Source: Paralichthys olivaceus
Taxonomy: Eukaryota > Chordata > Actinopteri > Pleuronectiformes > Paralichthyidae
DNA: 64,000 nucleotides
Direction: 5' to 3'
Assembly (NCBI RefSeq): GCF_024713975.1
Contig: NC_091096.1
Coordinates: 2,631,501-2,695,500, forward strand
Shown: positions 12,532-25,779 of the stretch, piece by piece
How positions within the stretch are numbered: position 1 is the first letter of the stretch
How the letters are laid out: the number at the start of each line of letters is the position of its first letter
The notes under the pieces: model-generated
Told to the model about the DNA's origin: nothing
Databases searched by the model: none
Seen by the model: only the letters and a program-made list of their open reading frames with translations
Position numbers and translations under genes: made by a program

Positions 12532-13199
12532 AAAAAGATAATATAATATAATACATGATAAATCTAAGTAGCATAGACTGTACTTAAAAACAATATGCTG
12601 AAGGTGTTTTTCTTGGTGAATACACTTTATTCCAGATTCTGCACTCACTTCCATATACTCATATATATGTCTCTGTGCAGGACACTGTCTATTTGTCTGT
12701 CTATTAAATATTAATTTAGATATTTAAATGGAGTTTGGTTTTACTCACTAAACATTGGAGGCGGTAAACACCATACTTCTAATGTTGTGTGTTTATTTTA
12801 TCCTGAGTTTTAAAAAATCTATTTCTAAATACTACGTTTTTGTGTTACACTAATAACCACTATGATATTATTAGGAATCATCACTATGATTAATAACCTA
12901 GAAATGCAGTACACATGAGTACAGTTATATACTTCATATTGTACGTGGTTAATGTTATTCTATAGAAATGAATATGTGGGGGCAGTAAACCTCAGCAGTC
13001 TGACAATGGTTAGTGTCATTTCATCCTTAGTATTAAATCTATTTAAAGTTTAAACGTATATAAATAAGTTTTTGTGTTACACTCATACCACTATGATATT
13101 AGTACAATACCCTATAAATATGATCCACGTGTATATACTTACTTACTTATACTTATTTCAAATATAAAAACTCAACAGAACTGAAGAAGTGTTGCTGAC
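12532..13199. other. Spacer between mrpl1 and cnot6l with a diverged direct repeat
   Basis: AT-rich DNA with no recognised gene. Two diverged copies of a segment of about 180 bp are seen, at about 12757-12935 and 12975-13150. Both carry a 'ggcggtaaac/ggcagtaaac' start and a shared 'tttttgtgttacact' followed by 'ccactatgatatta'. Confidence 0.6.
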
Positions 13200-13383
13200 A
13201 TGAGGAGCCGGGGGGGAAGGGGGGGGATGAAAATCGGTGTTGCACGCGGCGGGCACGAGCGGAAGCCGCATTTGTTGTTCTTCCCTGTGTTTCCGAGACG
13301 TAGCGGGACTGCGCGGGTTCGACGTCTGCATATGTCTCCTCCAGCTCCGCCGGTGAACCGTCTTCTACCGGCCCCGAATGAAG
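13200..13383 (+). promoter_or_regulatory. cnot6l: cnot6l CpG island and probable 5' non-coding exon
   Basis: The sequence becomes strongly GC- and CpG-rich from about 13200 to 13750, as expected at a housekeeping promoter. No TATA box is seen; an ETS-like GCGGAAGC lies at 13258-13265. A good splice donor, GAAG|GTAACG, follows 13383, and the next acceptor that fits is at 15084, just before the cnot6l start codon. I therefore infer a non-coding first exon ending at 13383. Its last six bases include an ATG (13378) out of frame with the main start. The transcription start is not determined. Confidence 0.5.
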
Positions 13384-13905
13384 GTAACGTCCCTCCTCAG
13401 CTTCTCCCCGCGCCGCGGACTCTCTCCCCGGGACCGTCCCGGGTTTAAATCCCGCTCTTTAACCCTCCCCCTCGCTCGGACTCGTGTGTCGTCGTCCCCC
13501 CCCCCCCAGCCCCCCCTCCCCACCGGCGCTCCGCCTCGCCGAGTCCCGGGCAGCGTGCGCTCCTGCCGCCGCTAGCCAAACTAATCCAGCGCCGTGCTCG
13601 GAGCTCACCGGGCGGCTGCTCGCACCGACTCTTGGCGCTATTTTTAAACCGTTTTCAACCCCGTTTTACCGTCTCAGCCGCTATTTTTAACCCGTTTCAC
13701 CGTCAGATACCGAGGAGCCGGACCCCAACAGAGGGCGTCAACCCCGGCGTGACAGCTGCTCACCCCCCCTCCCTCTCTCCCTCTCTCTCCCTCTCCTGCA
13801 CGGGGCCCTGTCACTTCTGACATGACAGCTGGGTCTGGTCCTCCCAGCTGTTTGTGATGGACACACACTTTAACAAACAACAACAACACAACAACAACAG
13901 CTCCT

Positions 13906-13989
<84 letters not shown>

Positions 13990-15084
13990 GCCTGCAGCTT
14001 CTAACTTGTGACCCGGTCCCGTGTAAACAGGTTACATAAGAAACTTTATTCCGCTCCAGCATGAGCCACTGAGATCCTTCATGTATAAATACTCTGTCAC
14101 AAGTAACATCCCCCCCCCACCCCCCCTTCATCAAGAGCAAAAACCTGCTCCACCAGAGTACTTCAAAGTAAAAGTACACAGTGTGCAGAAAAGCAAACGT
14201 GTGTTGTTTTTTTTTATGTAATAAATTGCACAATTAACACTTAAAGCACGAGCAGCGTGTTCAGTGTCTTATTTTGCACTTTGTACATGTGTGTGATATA
14301 ATGAGAGTTTATTGTTGTTTCATTTTATTTTTCCTTCCCGACACCTGGAGTTATTTATCGCACACACCGTGCATCGTGGGGGGTTATAAATACAACGTGA
14401 TCGCTTAGATACACAATTTATCTCACATATACTGCTATTCCCTGTAAATACCACTATTATTACTATTATTGTCGTTGCTGCTTTCTTGTGTATAAATACT
14501 TTAAACACTCGTGTTAGACACGTCTGTGCAGAAGAGAGGATGTATCTTGGCTTTGTTTGTTTATGCTGATATAAAATCGTTGTGTGTGTCTGGAGACAGT
14601 CAACAACCACACACCTGACCAGCTTCTATGCAGGATTTTAAGTGTGTTTTATTTTAGTTGTGTATTCAGTCTCACACAACAATAAGGAATTGTTGCTTAT
14701 ATCTATTTTAAATCAGTGTAAACTGAATGTTTGGATGTTTGACTTTGAATTTTGTCTGTTGATTTTGCTGACATGTCATTATTACAGATCCAGAAAATAT
14801 TTCATATGTTCTGCTAAGATTCAAATCATTACTTTTTATTTGTATTTGTTTAATTTGTTTTATTGATTCATTGGTTTGAATATATACAAAGAATAGAATC
14901 ACATCATTATCTGCTGATCCGATATTGATTAATTGATAAATCATTGCAGCTCTATTTTTTGTCTCATTTCTTTTCTCAGTAGTTGTCTGTTCTCTCTTTA
15001 GCACTGGGCATATATATACGTTTATGGCTTTTCTTGGTTTCTGAATTTAAAATAAAACCTCCATGTTCTCCCTCTGTCTTTCAG
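13384..15084. other. cnot6l: cnot6l intron 1 (inferred)
   Basis: Between the inferred donor and the acceptor before the start codon there is no coding sequence. The first 350 bp are still CpG-rich and contain C runs. A long GT array is at 13908-13987. The remainder is AT-rich. Confidence 0.5.
13908..13987. repeat. (GT)40 microsatellite
   Basis: Forty uninterrupted GT dinucleotides (80 bp) in the inferred first intron of cnot6l. Such arrays are highly variable between individuals and can adopt Z-DNA. Confidence 0.97.
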
Positions 15085-15094
15085 ATTAACAGGT

Positions 15095-18000
15095 ATGCCA
15101 AAGGAAAAATATGACCCTCCAGATCCCCGCAGATGTTACACCATCATGTCAGCCGAGGATGCAGCCAATGGGAAGAAGTCTTACTGGGCTGAGCTGGAGA
15201 TCTCTGGTGAGTCTGACTATCTCCCTCTGGCTCTGCCTCCACAGAAACATCCCAGAGTCTAAATCACGACCGACAATGTTTAGCAATATCAGAGAATATC
15301 AGAATAAGCAATAATCAAATTAAAACATGGAGTATTCTGACCGTAGTCACGTCATGTAGACATGTAAACGTCTTATCCACATTATAAAGTCCTGTTGGAG
15401 TTAACACAGCGTTTTGTGACGATAAAAACTGAAGATGAACTTTCCTGTTTTAAACAAGATGGAAAAATAACAAGAAATTGAAGCTTTTGCAGAATTAGAA
15501 GGAAAAACCCGGCATAATGTTGACATGAGTTATAATCAGACTGTAACACAAACGGGAATATGATCGGAATATTCTATTAGCAACTCATGTAAACATCATA
15601 ATGGTTTAAATTGTTCAGACTGAAGCTGAGCTGAAGCTCTTGATTATCTCCAAACCATACGGTGAACCTCACCCGACACCAAACCTCAGATGTTCACTGA
15701 TAACGTCAGACGGAGCCACAAGGACTCTGCGGATGTGAAACTGAAAGAAAAATGTGAATCATCAAACTTTGCCAGGCTGATTAAATTAAATGTAGAACCA
15801 GCTGCTCATCAGGTTTCTGCTGAATAATCACGCGTCCTTCACCTCTGATATCGTGACGATTTCTTTCCGAATGAAGCTACTGACGCAGAACATAAAAAAA
15901 AAAAATTCCAACTGGTTTAATTCAGTTGTTTTAATTGGTCCCAGAGTTCTCCACCAGTGTGGGGTCACTGTGCTGGATTCTATCAGCCTGGTTTAAGTGT
16001 GGGGGTTTTTGTGTCACGTGATTTTTCTGAATGTTGTCTCATGTGGTTTTTCACTCTGAAAAAGATTAATGTGCTGACGGAGGAACTGAATCAGATACTG
16101 TTCTGTCATGAGAAGGTCAAAAACAAATATAGTTTTAATATTAGCCACAAAACGAAAACACCAGCACAGTCAAAAGAAGTCTTGTAAAGTCCTGAAGAGC
16201 CACAGTCCGTTTTGAATTCGCCCGATCGAAAGGTTTCTCTAACGAGATGTGAATTTGACGCAGGGCGGGTGAGGAGTCTGAGCAGCTCGTTGTGGACGCT
16301 CACTCACCTGACGGCGCTGCACATCAACGACAACAACCTGAGCCGCATCCCGCCGGACATCGCCAAGCTGCCCAACCTGGTCTACCTGAACCTGTCGTCC
16401 AATAAGCTCCGGAGCCTGCCCGCCGAACTGGGCAACATGGTCTCTCTCAGGTTGGTCGCCCGCTGGACCTAGACCTTCTATCGCAGAATGTTCAGTCATG
16501 CTCCGGTCATCTTATCTGCCGCCTGGCTTGAGATTTTACACGAATGATCTGAAACTATAACTTTAATTTTACTTAAAAGTGCAAATTCTTTCTTTGAAAT
16601 GAAATTGTGTCGTTTAAAAGATGATGTGACAAATCGTCCAAAGCGTAGAAGAGACGAGGAATCACCGCGTTGTTGCAGAGAGTTTGTGGACGACATGAAC
16701 GACCGGCTCACAACTCTGACGTCTGTGTGTTGCAGGGAATTGCTTTTAAACAACAATCTTTTGCGAGTTCTGCCTTATGAACTTGGGAGGCTTTTCCAGT
16801 TACAAACCCTGGGGCTGAAAGGTGAGTCCTCTCTGTTTTTATTTCATGTTGGACAAACAACTCGGCTCTTCTGTAATAAAGTTTAAGGGCGCTTAAACTT
16901 TACAGTCTAGTCTGAACCAAAATATCAGGTGTGACAGTTCACTCGGGCCACGGTCCAGACCAACGAATCAAATGTGCCCCATGTTTATATATTTTATATT
17001 TAGTTTTTATGCAACTGTCGTGCAGGAAATCCTTTGTCCCAAGATATCCTCAATCTGTACCAGGAGCCGGACGGAACCAGAAAGCTTTTGAACTACATGC
17101 TCGACAATCTAGCGGGTAAGTGGCTCGGGCGCTTCACCGTACAACTCCAGTGTTAATTTGAACTCATGCATATTTAACCCTGTCGTTTATTGTACACCTG
17201 AGCACCACAGGTACATAACAGCCGCTGTTCTGTTGTGGACAAATGAGCACTAATCTTCCTCCTGCCCTGTTTTACAGTGCACCCGGAGCAGCTCCCCCAA
17301 AGACCTTGGATCACGCTGAAAGAGCGAGACCAAGTGATGCCCACAGGTACGCAGGGACGCATTTGCAGCACGTCTCATTATTAAGAGTAGGTGACACAGT
17401 GTTATCTCTTTCGGTTTAATGTATCCTTCGCATTTCCGTCCTGCAGCCGTGTTCACGGTCATGTGCTACAACGTGCTGTGTGACAAGTACGCCACGCGGC
17501 AGCTGTACGGCTACTGTCCGTCCTGGGCCCTCAACTGGGAGTACCGGAAGAAAGGCATCATGGAGGACATCACCAACTGTGACGCTGACATCATCAGTCT
17601 GCAGGTAAAGAAGGAGTTTCTCAGTCTGAAGAGGAGTCCTGTTACATCCTCAACGTTCAGCTGAATTTATTGTCCAGGAAAAAAAGAAAACTAATCAGAC
17701 GATAATTCGAGCGGCAGTTTTTTGAAAAGGTCAGCTGGAGGAGTCTAAAGCTGTTTACGTTTTACCTGAGATTGTCCGGGTCAGACTCTTGAATCCCGTT
17801 TGTCTTTCCAAGTTGACGTCTTTTTCATCCTGAGATATTTGTGTTCTTCCAGTTTCACATCATGTTTCAGAAACATCATCAACACGTCCACTCGCTCGAT
17901 GTGAATGTTCCTGTTTCGATGGAGCTGATTTTAAAAAAACTATGAAAACGCATCTTAATGATGAAGTGACCTCACTAACAGCTGCTCACGTCCTGTTGTT

Positions 18001-20612
18001 TTAATAACTGCTGCCGTCTCTTGTCCCGTGTGTGTGTGTGTGCAGGAGGTGGAGACAGAGCAGTACTACACCATGTTTCTGGAAACGCTAAAGGAGCACG
18101 GCTACGACGGCTACTTCTGTCCAAAGTCTCGTGCCAAACTGGTTTCTGAACAGGAGAGGAAACACGTGGACGGCTGCGCTGTGTTCTTCAAGACTGAGAA
18201 GTGAGTTTTTACCGCACGAGAATAAATCGATGTGTTCTTTGGACTGAGCCACGTTCAGAGAGGTTCAGCTCGGAAGTTTTCACAGTCCTCCACCCTGGAT
18301 GTTGATGATTTGCCGTCCTGCAGGTTTACGTTGGTCCAGAAACACACTGTGGAGTTCAACCAGGTGGCCATGGCCAACTCCGAGGGCTCCGAGGTCATGC
18401 TGAACAGAGTGATGACCAAAGACAACATCGGCGTGGCCGTTCTGCTCGAGGTTAACAAGGACGTGTTCTCCGGCGGTAAGAGACGCTCTGTTACCTGTCT
18501 TCAGAGGGAATCGAACATCACTGTCTCTTGTGAGAAGCTTTAGGTCTCAGAGCTTCTCAGAAACATGTCCTACTTTCCCTCTTTCTTCCAACTTGGTCCA
18601 GTGTTGTTAACAATATAGTTATTAATGATATATAAAGATGAGCCTGGTAATTGTTTTTTCAATTAAGTGTTTAACATATGCGGAGCTCCAGGTTGTTTAG
18701 TCTAAATTCAATCAGGGTCATATTCACTGCACATTTACTTCCACACTTTAAACTGAGTTATGTTTAATCCACATTTGCACTGTAGCAAAAAACCGACGTA
18801 AGATAAATTAAATACATTTCAATGATGCATGAGACGTTATTCTGCAGTCGTGTATTTTGCCACAAGGTGTCAGTTGTTTCACAAATCTGTTCTGGTGTGG
18901 TTTGATTACACAACCGGGTTTGGTCAGTTCATTCATCTCCCTCCACAGTGATTGACACGTGGACAGTTTTTTGCGGCGGGTGTTTCACTTTCAAATCCAT
19001 TTATAGCCAGAACATCCCCTTCGTGGTTTGATTTCCCTTTATTGACATTCTTTAAACGTCTGACTTTAATAGTTTTATTGTACTGTCTCAGCACTTTTGA
19101 GTGTACTCATCAGAGTTTGGGTCTTTTATGCAACCACAAAAAAACATGTTACATTTTTACTTCCCAATACCTTCCTCGTTCTCGTAAATGTAAAACTTTA
19201 CAGGGTTTTGATGTTTTTATAGTTTCATTGTGATATGATCCGATATTGCTCTTGTTTTCAGGCATGAAGCCACCACAGGAGAAGCAGTTGATTCTGGTGG
19301 CCAACGCCCACATGCACTGGGACCCCGAGTACTCGGACGTTAAGTTGATTCAAACCATGATGTTCCTGTCGGAGCTGAAGAGCATCGCTGAGAGGGCCTC
19401 GGGCTCCATAGCGACCGGCTCGCCCACGTCCGACCCGTCCTCCATCCCCATCGTCCTGTGTGCTGACCTCAACTCGCTGCCCGACTCTGGTAGGACCGAG
19501 CCTCCGTTAACGTTTGAGCCTCCCACTCTGGTTGGTTGGTTCCCATGTTGGTATCGTGTCTGTAACAGTTTCGTTAACGCAGCGTGATTCTCTTCAGGGT
19601 TGAATGAAATAAGGAGGATAAATGTGATGCACCTTTGCAATCGAGGTTTTATTTCTGCATCACGCAGGGGTGGTTGAATACCTGAGCAACGGAGGGGTGG
19701 CCGAGAACCACAAGGACTTCAAGGAGCTACGCTACAGGGAATGTCTGACCAACTTCAACTGCAACGGCAAGAACGGCAACTCAGACGGAAGCATCACTCA
19801 CAGCTTTCAGCTGAAGAGCGCCTACGACAACAATCTGATGCCTTACACCAACTACACATATGACTTCAAGGTACAAATATTTGATGTGCTGATTATTTCC
19901 CAAGGCAAACTGCTGTTGTTGTATGTTTGGATGCTGGGTGTCGGGGGGGGGGGGTGTGAAAATAAACACTTGCAGCGCTTCCCGCGGAAACATCGAGCTC
20001 ACAGTGTTTTATGTGGAGTTTCCCATAGTTGGACTTTATACAGATATATAATGACTGAGGTAAGTCTGTAGGCGTCTACATCAATAAGATCATGACGCAC
20101 TGATTAATAGCAAGCGATGAGTTTCACTTCTATTAGCGAGCACACATCCGCTGTGCTGGAGATGACTCAGAGTCGCCTAAACCTGCATCAACAGGATGAG
20201 TTAATATGAACTGTTTTTTTTTTTCCTCATCACACAAACAAAAACAGGAAACTTTCCAAAGTGTTTGAGAGAAAACCAGAAACCAGAGAGGTCGTTCAGA
20301 CCATCGTTGAATTAAACATTTTAGATTTTCTTTTATGTCAAACACTCATTCCCGTCTCCGCTCCCTGACACGATGTGTTTGTGTCTCCAGGGCGTGATTG
20401 ACTACATCTTCTTCTCAAAGACCCACATGAGCGTCCTCGGCCTGCTGGGACCGCTGGACAGCCAGTGGCTCGTCGACAACAACATCACCGGCTGCCCCCA
20501 CCCCCACATCCCCTCGGACCACTTCTCCCTGCTGGCCCAGCTGGAGCTGCACCCCCCCCTGCCCCATCCGCTCAACCCCCTCAACGGGCTGCACCTGCCG
20601 GTCAACAGGTAG
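15095..20612 (+). CDS. cnot6l: CCR4-NOT subunit 6-like deadenylase, 11 coding exons
   Basis: CNOT6L is a poly(A)-specific 3' exonuclease of the cytoplasmic CCR4-NOT complex and shortens mRNA tails before decay. Coding exons are 15095-15206, 16264-16450, 16736-16821, 17026-17115, 17278-17346, 17447-17604, 18046-18200, 18324-18475, 19262-19489, 19668-19870 and 20391-20612. All introns are GT-AG and join into 553 aa. Residues about 50-135 are leucine-rich repeats (the CAF1/CNOT7-8 docking part). Residues about 160-545 are the endonuclease/exonuclease/phosphatase domain, with catalytic Glu235 in SLQEVETEQ, NAHMHWDPEYSD, Asp405/Asn407 in LCADLNSLPDSG and His524 in PSDHFSLL. VHPEQLP, ITLKERD and the GMKP junction favour CNOT6L over its paralogue CNOT6. 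The Met at 15095 was chosen because the inferred upstream exon puts a stop in frame just before it. Confidence 0.97.
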
Positions 20613-23603
20613 TGCAGCCTGACGGAGCCCCCGCCCACCCTCCCTCCCTCCCTAGCCCACCTTTTAAACACTGCCCCCCCCCTCTCCCCCCTCCTCCAGC
20701 TTTATACAGGGCCCTGTACAGTTTATTGATCACATTAGACCTCAGACACCATCCAACCCTCTCCAGCCCTCAGACACACTGACCCAGAAGGAGTGAAGTA
20801 TTTGCCCTGTTTGTTGCTCCTCTTTGTTGCACACTTTAAATGTGTAAATTATTTTTTCCTCCCCCCCCCTCCCCCCCTAGAAACCAAATGTTGGGCTCGG
20901 GATGAAGCTGCTTCTTCTTTTTTTTTTTTGCTTGTTGACTCTGCTCCTATAACAACAAACCTTCACTAACGCTATCGACCTTTTTAAGATATGTCCTCTG
21001 AATTTGATTTGGGTAAAAAAAAACTTAACACACTACGATCACGTCTATAAGTTATGAATGTTATAGGAGGATGTGAAAGGTTTGTTTACATCAGTACATG
21101 TTTTAAATTTTGAACAGCCAAGAAACCCTGAAACACTTTAGTCGTCGATATGAGAGAGAAAACACTTTTTAAAGCACCGGGCATTTTAAAAGTAGTGTAA
21201 CTTCGTTGTAACAGTAAACTGGTGTTTCATGGGAACGAGAAGCTGAAATCCTCTCACGTCGCAGCTGCAGGTCTCGGCTTTGCGGAGGTTAAAAAAAAAT
21301 CTCAGCACGAAAGCCGCCTCGTCACAGTTCGGCGTGTTGCTGCATTCAGGTCCATTCACCTCCATGAATTGTCTCCTAAAATACGGGTCTTAAACCTTCT
21401 CATCGATCGTCACAGAGGTACAGAATCAATCCTGGACGATCCACGCTCACTTTAAAAGATGCAGCTCGTGACTTGCATTGCCACCAAATTGCCCCCCCCC
21501 CCCGCCTACTCTTTGAATTGTTTTTAAGACGGGAAACATATCAGCAACACGGTCCTGACAGTGACAAACTACGTGCTTTAGCTTTGGAACATGTCTTAAG
21601 ACTATCTGTCCTGGTTCCCATCACCTGACCGGCCAAAGAATCTCCCCACAACAAGTGACTTACACTCTGCAGATCACGAGATAATATTTCATTATCGCTG
21701 CCAGAGGAAAAAAAAAAAAACTCCTGCAAAGAATCTGCTGATGATTCGAGAGCAGGAGTCGAATGTATTTACCAGAGGCCAGCTTCCTGTGGACTCTGAA
21801 CTTTGTGTCTTTGTTGTCTGATGAGTAGAACTAATAGCCCTTTATGTAAGTTGTGACTCAGGGCTATTCTATGCATCGAGCAGTACCTCTCAAACTCAAG
21901 ACTCTCAGAGTCGCGTCATACGAGCAAAACCATTCAGGAAGCTATTCTGAAAATCCTTTATAAGCACAGGTGATGTATGAGCGTTCATACGGAGATGTTG
22001 TTGCAGTAGAAGTCCCACGTCTTTGTGCATTTTTGATAAAACTACTGCCGCACATATGCTCCGTTCCCCAAATTTGAGAAATTAAAATTCGAGTCCTGAG
22101 GAAGACGCAAAAAGTGTTGAAATAAATTTGGTTCAGAGACACTTCAAAGTTTTAGAACATCATCGTCATCTGGTTTTGTTTTAGGGCTTTTTAGACAAGT
22201 ATCAGATCGACAAGATGAATGTATTCAGGAGTACTTCTGGGAATCTCTACCGATGCAGTACATATTGATATTTCAAGAAAACTAATTAAAGCCAAACTTC
22301 TAAAAGTCGTCGAAACCAGTGGCTCCAGAAAGTGACATTGGCATCATGAGATAATTAATGAGGCAGCGATCAAGAAAAATCTAAATCATATTGATTTTGG
22401 GGACTTTTATCTGTAAATGTTTTCTCACTGCACCTAAAATAAAATACAGACGACAACTGACAACTGAGTATGAACTGGTCAAAAAGACGAGGCCAGTCTT
22501 CAGTTCTCGACACGTTTGATTGGTACGAAGAAGAAAAAGCTGAGGTTCGATACCCAGCTCTGTCTATGCAGGGGAATCACATCCGCTCACGGTAGTTGAA
22601 TTATGTGGCACGTTTCAAGTGTAGTATCTTTATAAACCTGAAGAGATTGAATTAGTCGAAAGCTTTTGCTCTGTAGAGAATCTGAAAAGAAAAGCCATAG
22701 TAATTATTTAGGGATAGACGGTGTCGGCACAACACGGCACCCCGTAACTTCAGCTTTAACCCACACTCGGATCAGTTGAACCGGCCTGGACGGGCGGTGT
22801 CGGCTTTGCTTCGGTTGCACATGATTTGACTCGAACAAGTCCGCCCCCTGGTTTCAGAGGGATCGATCCCTGTGAGCATTTTGAGGCCTATACTTCACTC
22901 CTGAACTCACCTCACAGGGTTTCCTGATTTTGTACAACAGCTGTACATAAAGAAACTGTCTTTGGCGACAGGGCGTCTTTCACATTTTGAGGGGAACGTA
23001 CCATCCTCCAGACAACGGGGCGTATTTTGTCGTCACAAGTCACAGGTGTACTTGTGCTTATTTTTCCTTTGCCCGATGATTTCATATGTGAAAACCACCT
23101 CAACCTGTCTGGAAAACAACCCCCGTCTCTGTCCAACTTTGTTTTTGAGCTGCGGGCATTTTCTGTCTCCAACTAACTTGCAGTCTTTGAACTGGTACTT
23201 TGTACGATTCAGTATCACCGAGTTTTTGAGAGGAAAAGATAAATGTTCTAGGTTTAAAAACAGTTTGTCTTGATGGCTTTTATTTCTCCACTGCACATTT
23301 AAGTGTCACCTCAAAGTTTTCTCTCTGAGATGAGGCTTAATCAGAATGACTTGGATTTCTTTTCTTTTTTTGATTTGATGTATTCACTCTTGAGTTTTGG
23401 CTTCTCTGTGTCCCCCCCCCCCCTCGCCGCCCTCCTTCAGCTCATCCAGCCATCGTTACCTCTCAGCATTCGACCCGTCAGTCTTGTTTCTGTAGAGTCC
23501 ACATCACATAATCTTTCTACAAACAACGTGCCTAGTTTGTACAACTCCTCCAACAGCAGCACTGCCCATGAGACAAAGACGCTCAGATTAACCCAGCGCC
23601 ATC

Positions 23604-23659
23604 ATCCACCCATCCATCCATCCATCCATCACTCCATCCATCACTCCATCCATCACTCC
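23604..23659. repeat. (ATCC)n microsatellite
   Basis: Tetranucleotide CATC/ATCC repeats with periodic CACT interruptions, inside the likely cnot6l 3' UTR. Confidence 0.9.
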
Positions 23660-25274
23660 TTCCTGAACCAAGCTGAGGAATCATTGCTCACTTCAGAGTT
23701 TTATGTGTTGATTTATTTTCACTCATTTCTGCCACAGATCTGAAATCCACACTGTCACTCGTTTGTGGTTTTTCCTTTTTTTTCTTCGCTGATTCCGCTG
23801 CAGATAAACTAGCTGTGTTTTCCACAGGATTATCTCAACTGCCATTGCATGCAATTTCTGAATGTAAAAAAAAAAAATAATCCTGGTGTTCACTACCTGG
23901 CCCTGGTTTGGTTTTTTGTTTTTGTTTGGACTGTTTATCGTCGCACAATCGCCAATAGGAAACCCATCGATGTTCGCTGAGGAAAAATACGAGATATGTT
24001 CTGTACATCTTGACATTGACTTTGTTCGTTAACAACGCTTGACGACACACAGCTTGATGCACTGGTTAGTTTGCTGAAATTTGGCCGATATATAAAATAC
24101 GATTTGGGAAACAAAGAGAAAAGGCAAAAACTTTTTAAAAGCCAGATTGACAAAAAAAAAAATTGGGATCATTTGGGAATCTGTCAATTTTAAGAGCGAG
24201 AAGATTTAAGGAACACCGGGCTGGTGTTTCTGGAAATTCTCTGCTCCTGGAAACATTTTAATTATTTTAGAGTCGCTGCTTTCCAGCAACTTTCAGCAGA
24301 TTTGTTTTATTCGTGTGTAAAAGTGAAGTGAAGTGAAACTGGGTGATGACACTCGGCCACCAGCAGTCAAACGGTGCTACTGATACTTCTCCAGAGGATT
24401 TAAAGAGTTGCACTTAAACCTGATCTATGTCACAAATGTTAAGTTTCCATTTCCAGAGCAGAGGGGGGGGGGGGGGGGGGTGTGAAAGTCAGCGAGCGAA
24501 GGATGAGCTGCAGCTCTGTGGTGAAGAGCTGAATCAGAAAAGTGGGTTTTGTACTGTGGATTCAAAGTGAGCATCGTGTTCGACGACTAAATGTCACAAA
24601 GACAAATTAGCGTCGGCTCACGAGGACGAGTGGAGGTTTGTCTCATAGGCGACTTTGTGTGAACAGGAAATAGAAAATACAGATTTAGCCTTTGCAGAGG
24701 TCCTTTTATTTTGAAAGCCGAGTTACTGCTGCACATTGCAGTTTAATACACGTGAATGAAGTTGTTCTCAGTTGTGTCATCAGATCCTTTAACAACTTCA
24801 CCTTTCTCCCAAAGAACTTGATACATGTAAATGAATGAATATATATAAATAAAGAGATTTAAAATCAATGAAAGACGATAAATTAAGTTGATTTTCTTTA
24901 TAGAAATGTATTTAAACTGGACACGAAACATACTTTATTTAAAATCAAAATGACTTTCATTCTCCCAAAGAATTAAGAGAATCACACGCTCCATAAATGT
25001 TATAAATTAAAATGTCATGTTACCTGTTTTATTAAAGTTATTTAGAAACAAATTGAACGTGCACTAACCATGAATGATTAAAAACTAAACTAAATCAAAA
25101 ATGTTTTAGACAAACAGAGAAATTATTCATTCTTCTTCAACGACCCACTGCCGCACAGAAAACATCCATTAAACACAAGTTGATTTTTACATGTATGAAG
25201 TGATGGACGTCTACAAAGGCTACAGCTGTATCTGACACGTGAGCAGTTACACCTCAGTTTGAGAAAAACACGCT

Positions 25275-25275
<1 letters not shown>

Positions 25276-25310
<35 letters not shown>
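25276..25310. repeat. (AC)n microsatellite
   Basis: About 17 AC dinucleotides just before the most distal cnot6l AATAAA candidate (25327). Confidence 0.95.
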
Positions 25311-25312
<2 letters not shown>

Positions 25313-25504
25313 CCTCCTCATGAGGCAATAAACATGTCACTTTTCAAGAGACTCTTCGTCTGTGATTTATTTCTTCATGGAAACGACACAAACGTGTGAA
25401 GCACCCAAACCGCGGACAGCAGGACCGGATCCACCGGACCGTGTCGTCCGTTTTATTTTAACCCAGAAGAATAATTCAGAGTCGTAGTTTTAAAACATCA
25501 GATT

Positions 25505-25510
25505 TTTATT
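25505..25510 (-). terminator. Chemokine gene polyadenylation signal candidate
   Basis: AATAAA on the minus strand, about 270 bp after the chemokine stop codon. A second copy lies at 25452-25457. This places the end of the chemokine transcript within about 200 bp of the most distal cnot6l signal on the other strand. Confidence 0.5.
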
Positions 25511-25779
25511 AAAAGAATCAGTTTTTTGCTTCAAATTACATTTCCTGATGACAAAATGTCAACGCTGACACATTTGAACAGTTTCAGAGAAGAATATGTG
25601 AAACTGCAGTGAGATAAAGTTTCTCACTTGCTCAGTGAACAAAGTTTAATAATATAAAATCCAAAGGGAAGAAACACCAATCAGTGGCAGAAGACTGGTG
25701 TTAAAGGTTGAACCATAAATCAACTCTCCTACATCTAATTCACAGCTTATAAGTAAATGGGGTGTGATGATAAATGCGA

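Larger units (their letters stand above)
20613..25332 (+). other. cnot6l: Probable cnot6l 3' UTR and flank
   Basis: No other gene was recognised between the cnot6l stop and the chemokine gene. Vertebrate CNOT6L mRNAs have 3' UTRs of several kb, so much of this may be transcribed. Canonical AATAAA motifs on the plus strand occur at 22121, 24848 and 25327. Notable content: C-rich stretches just after the stop (20614-20700, 20860-20880), an (ATCC)n array at 23604-23659, G18 at 24463-24480, and an AC array at 25276-25310. I cannot say which end is used. Confidence 0.5.

Noticed and set aside
22541..22575. tRNA-like B box (ggttcgataccc)
   Set aside because: No A box at the right distance and no cloverleaf could be folded by eye, so it is not called a tRNA or SINE.
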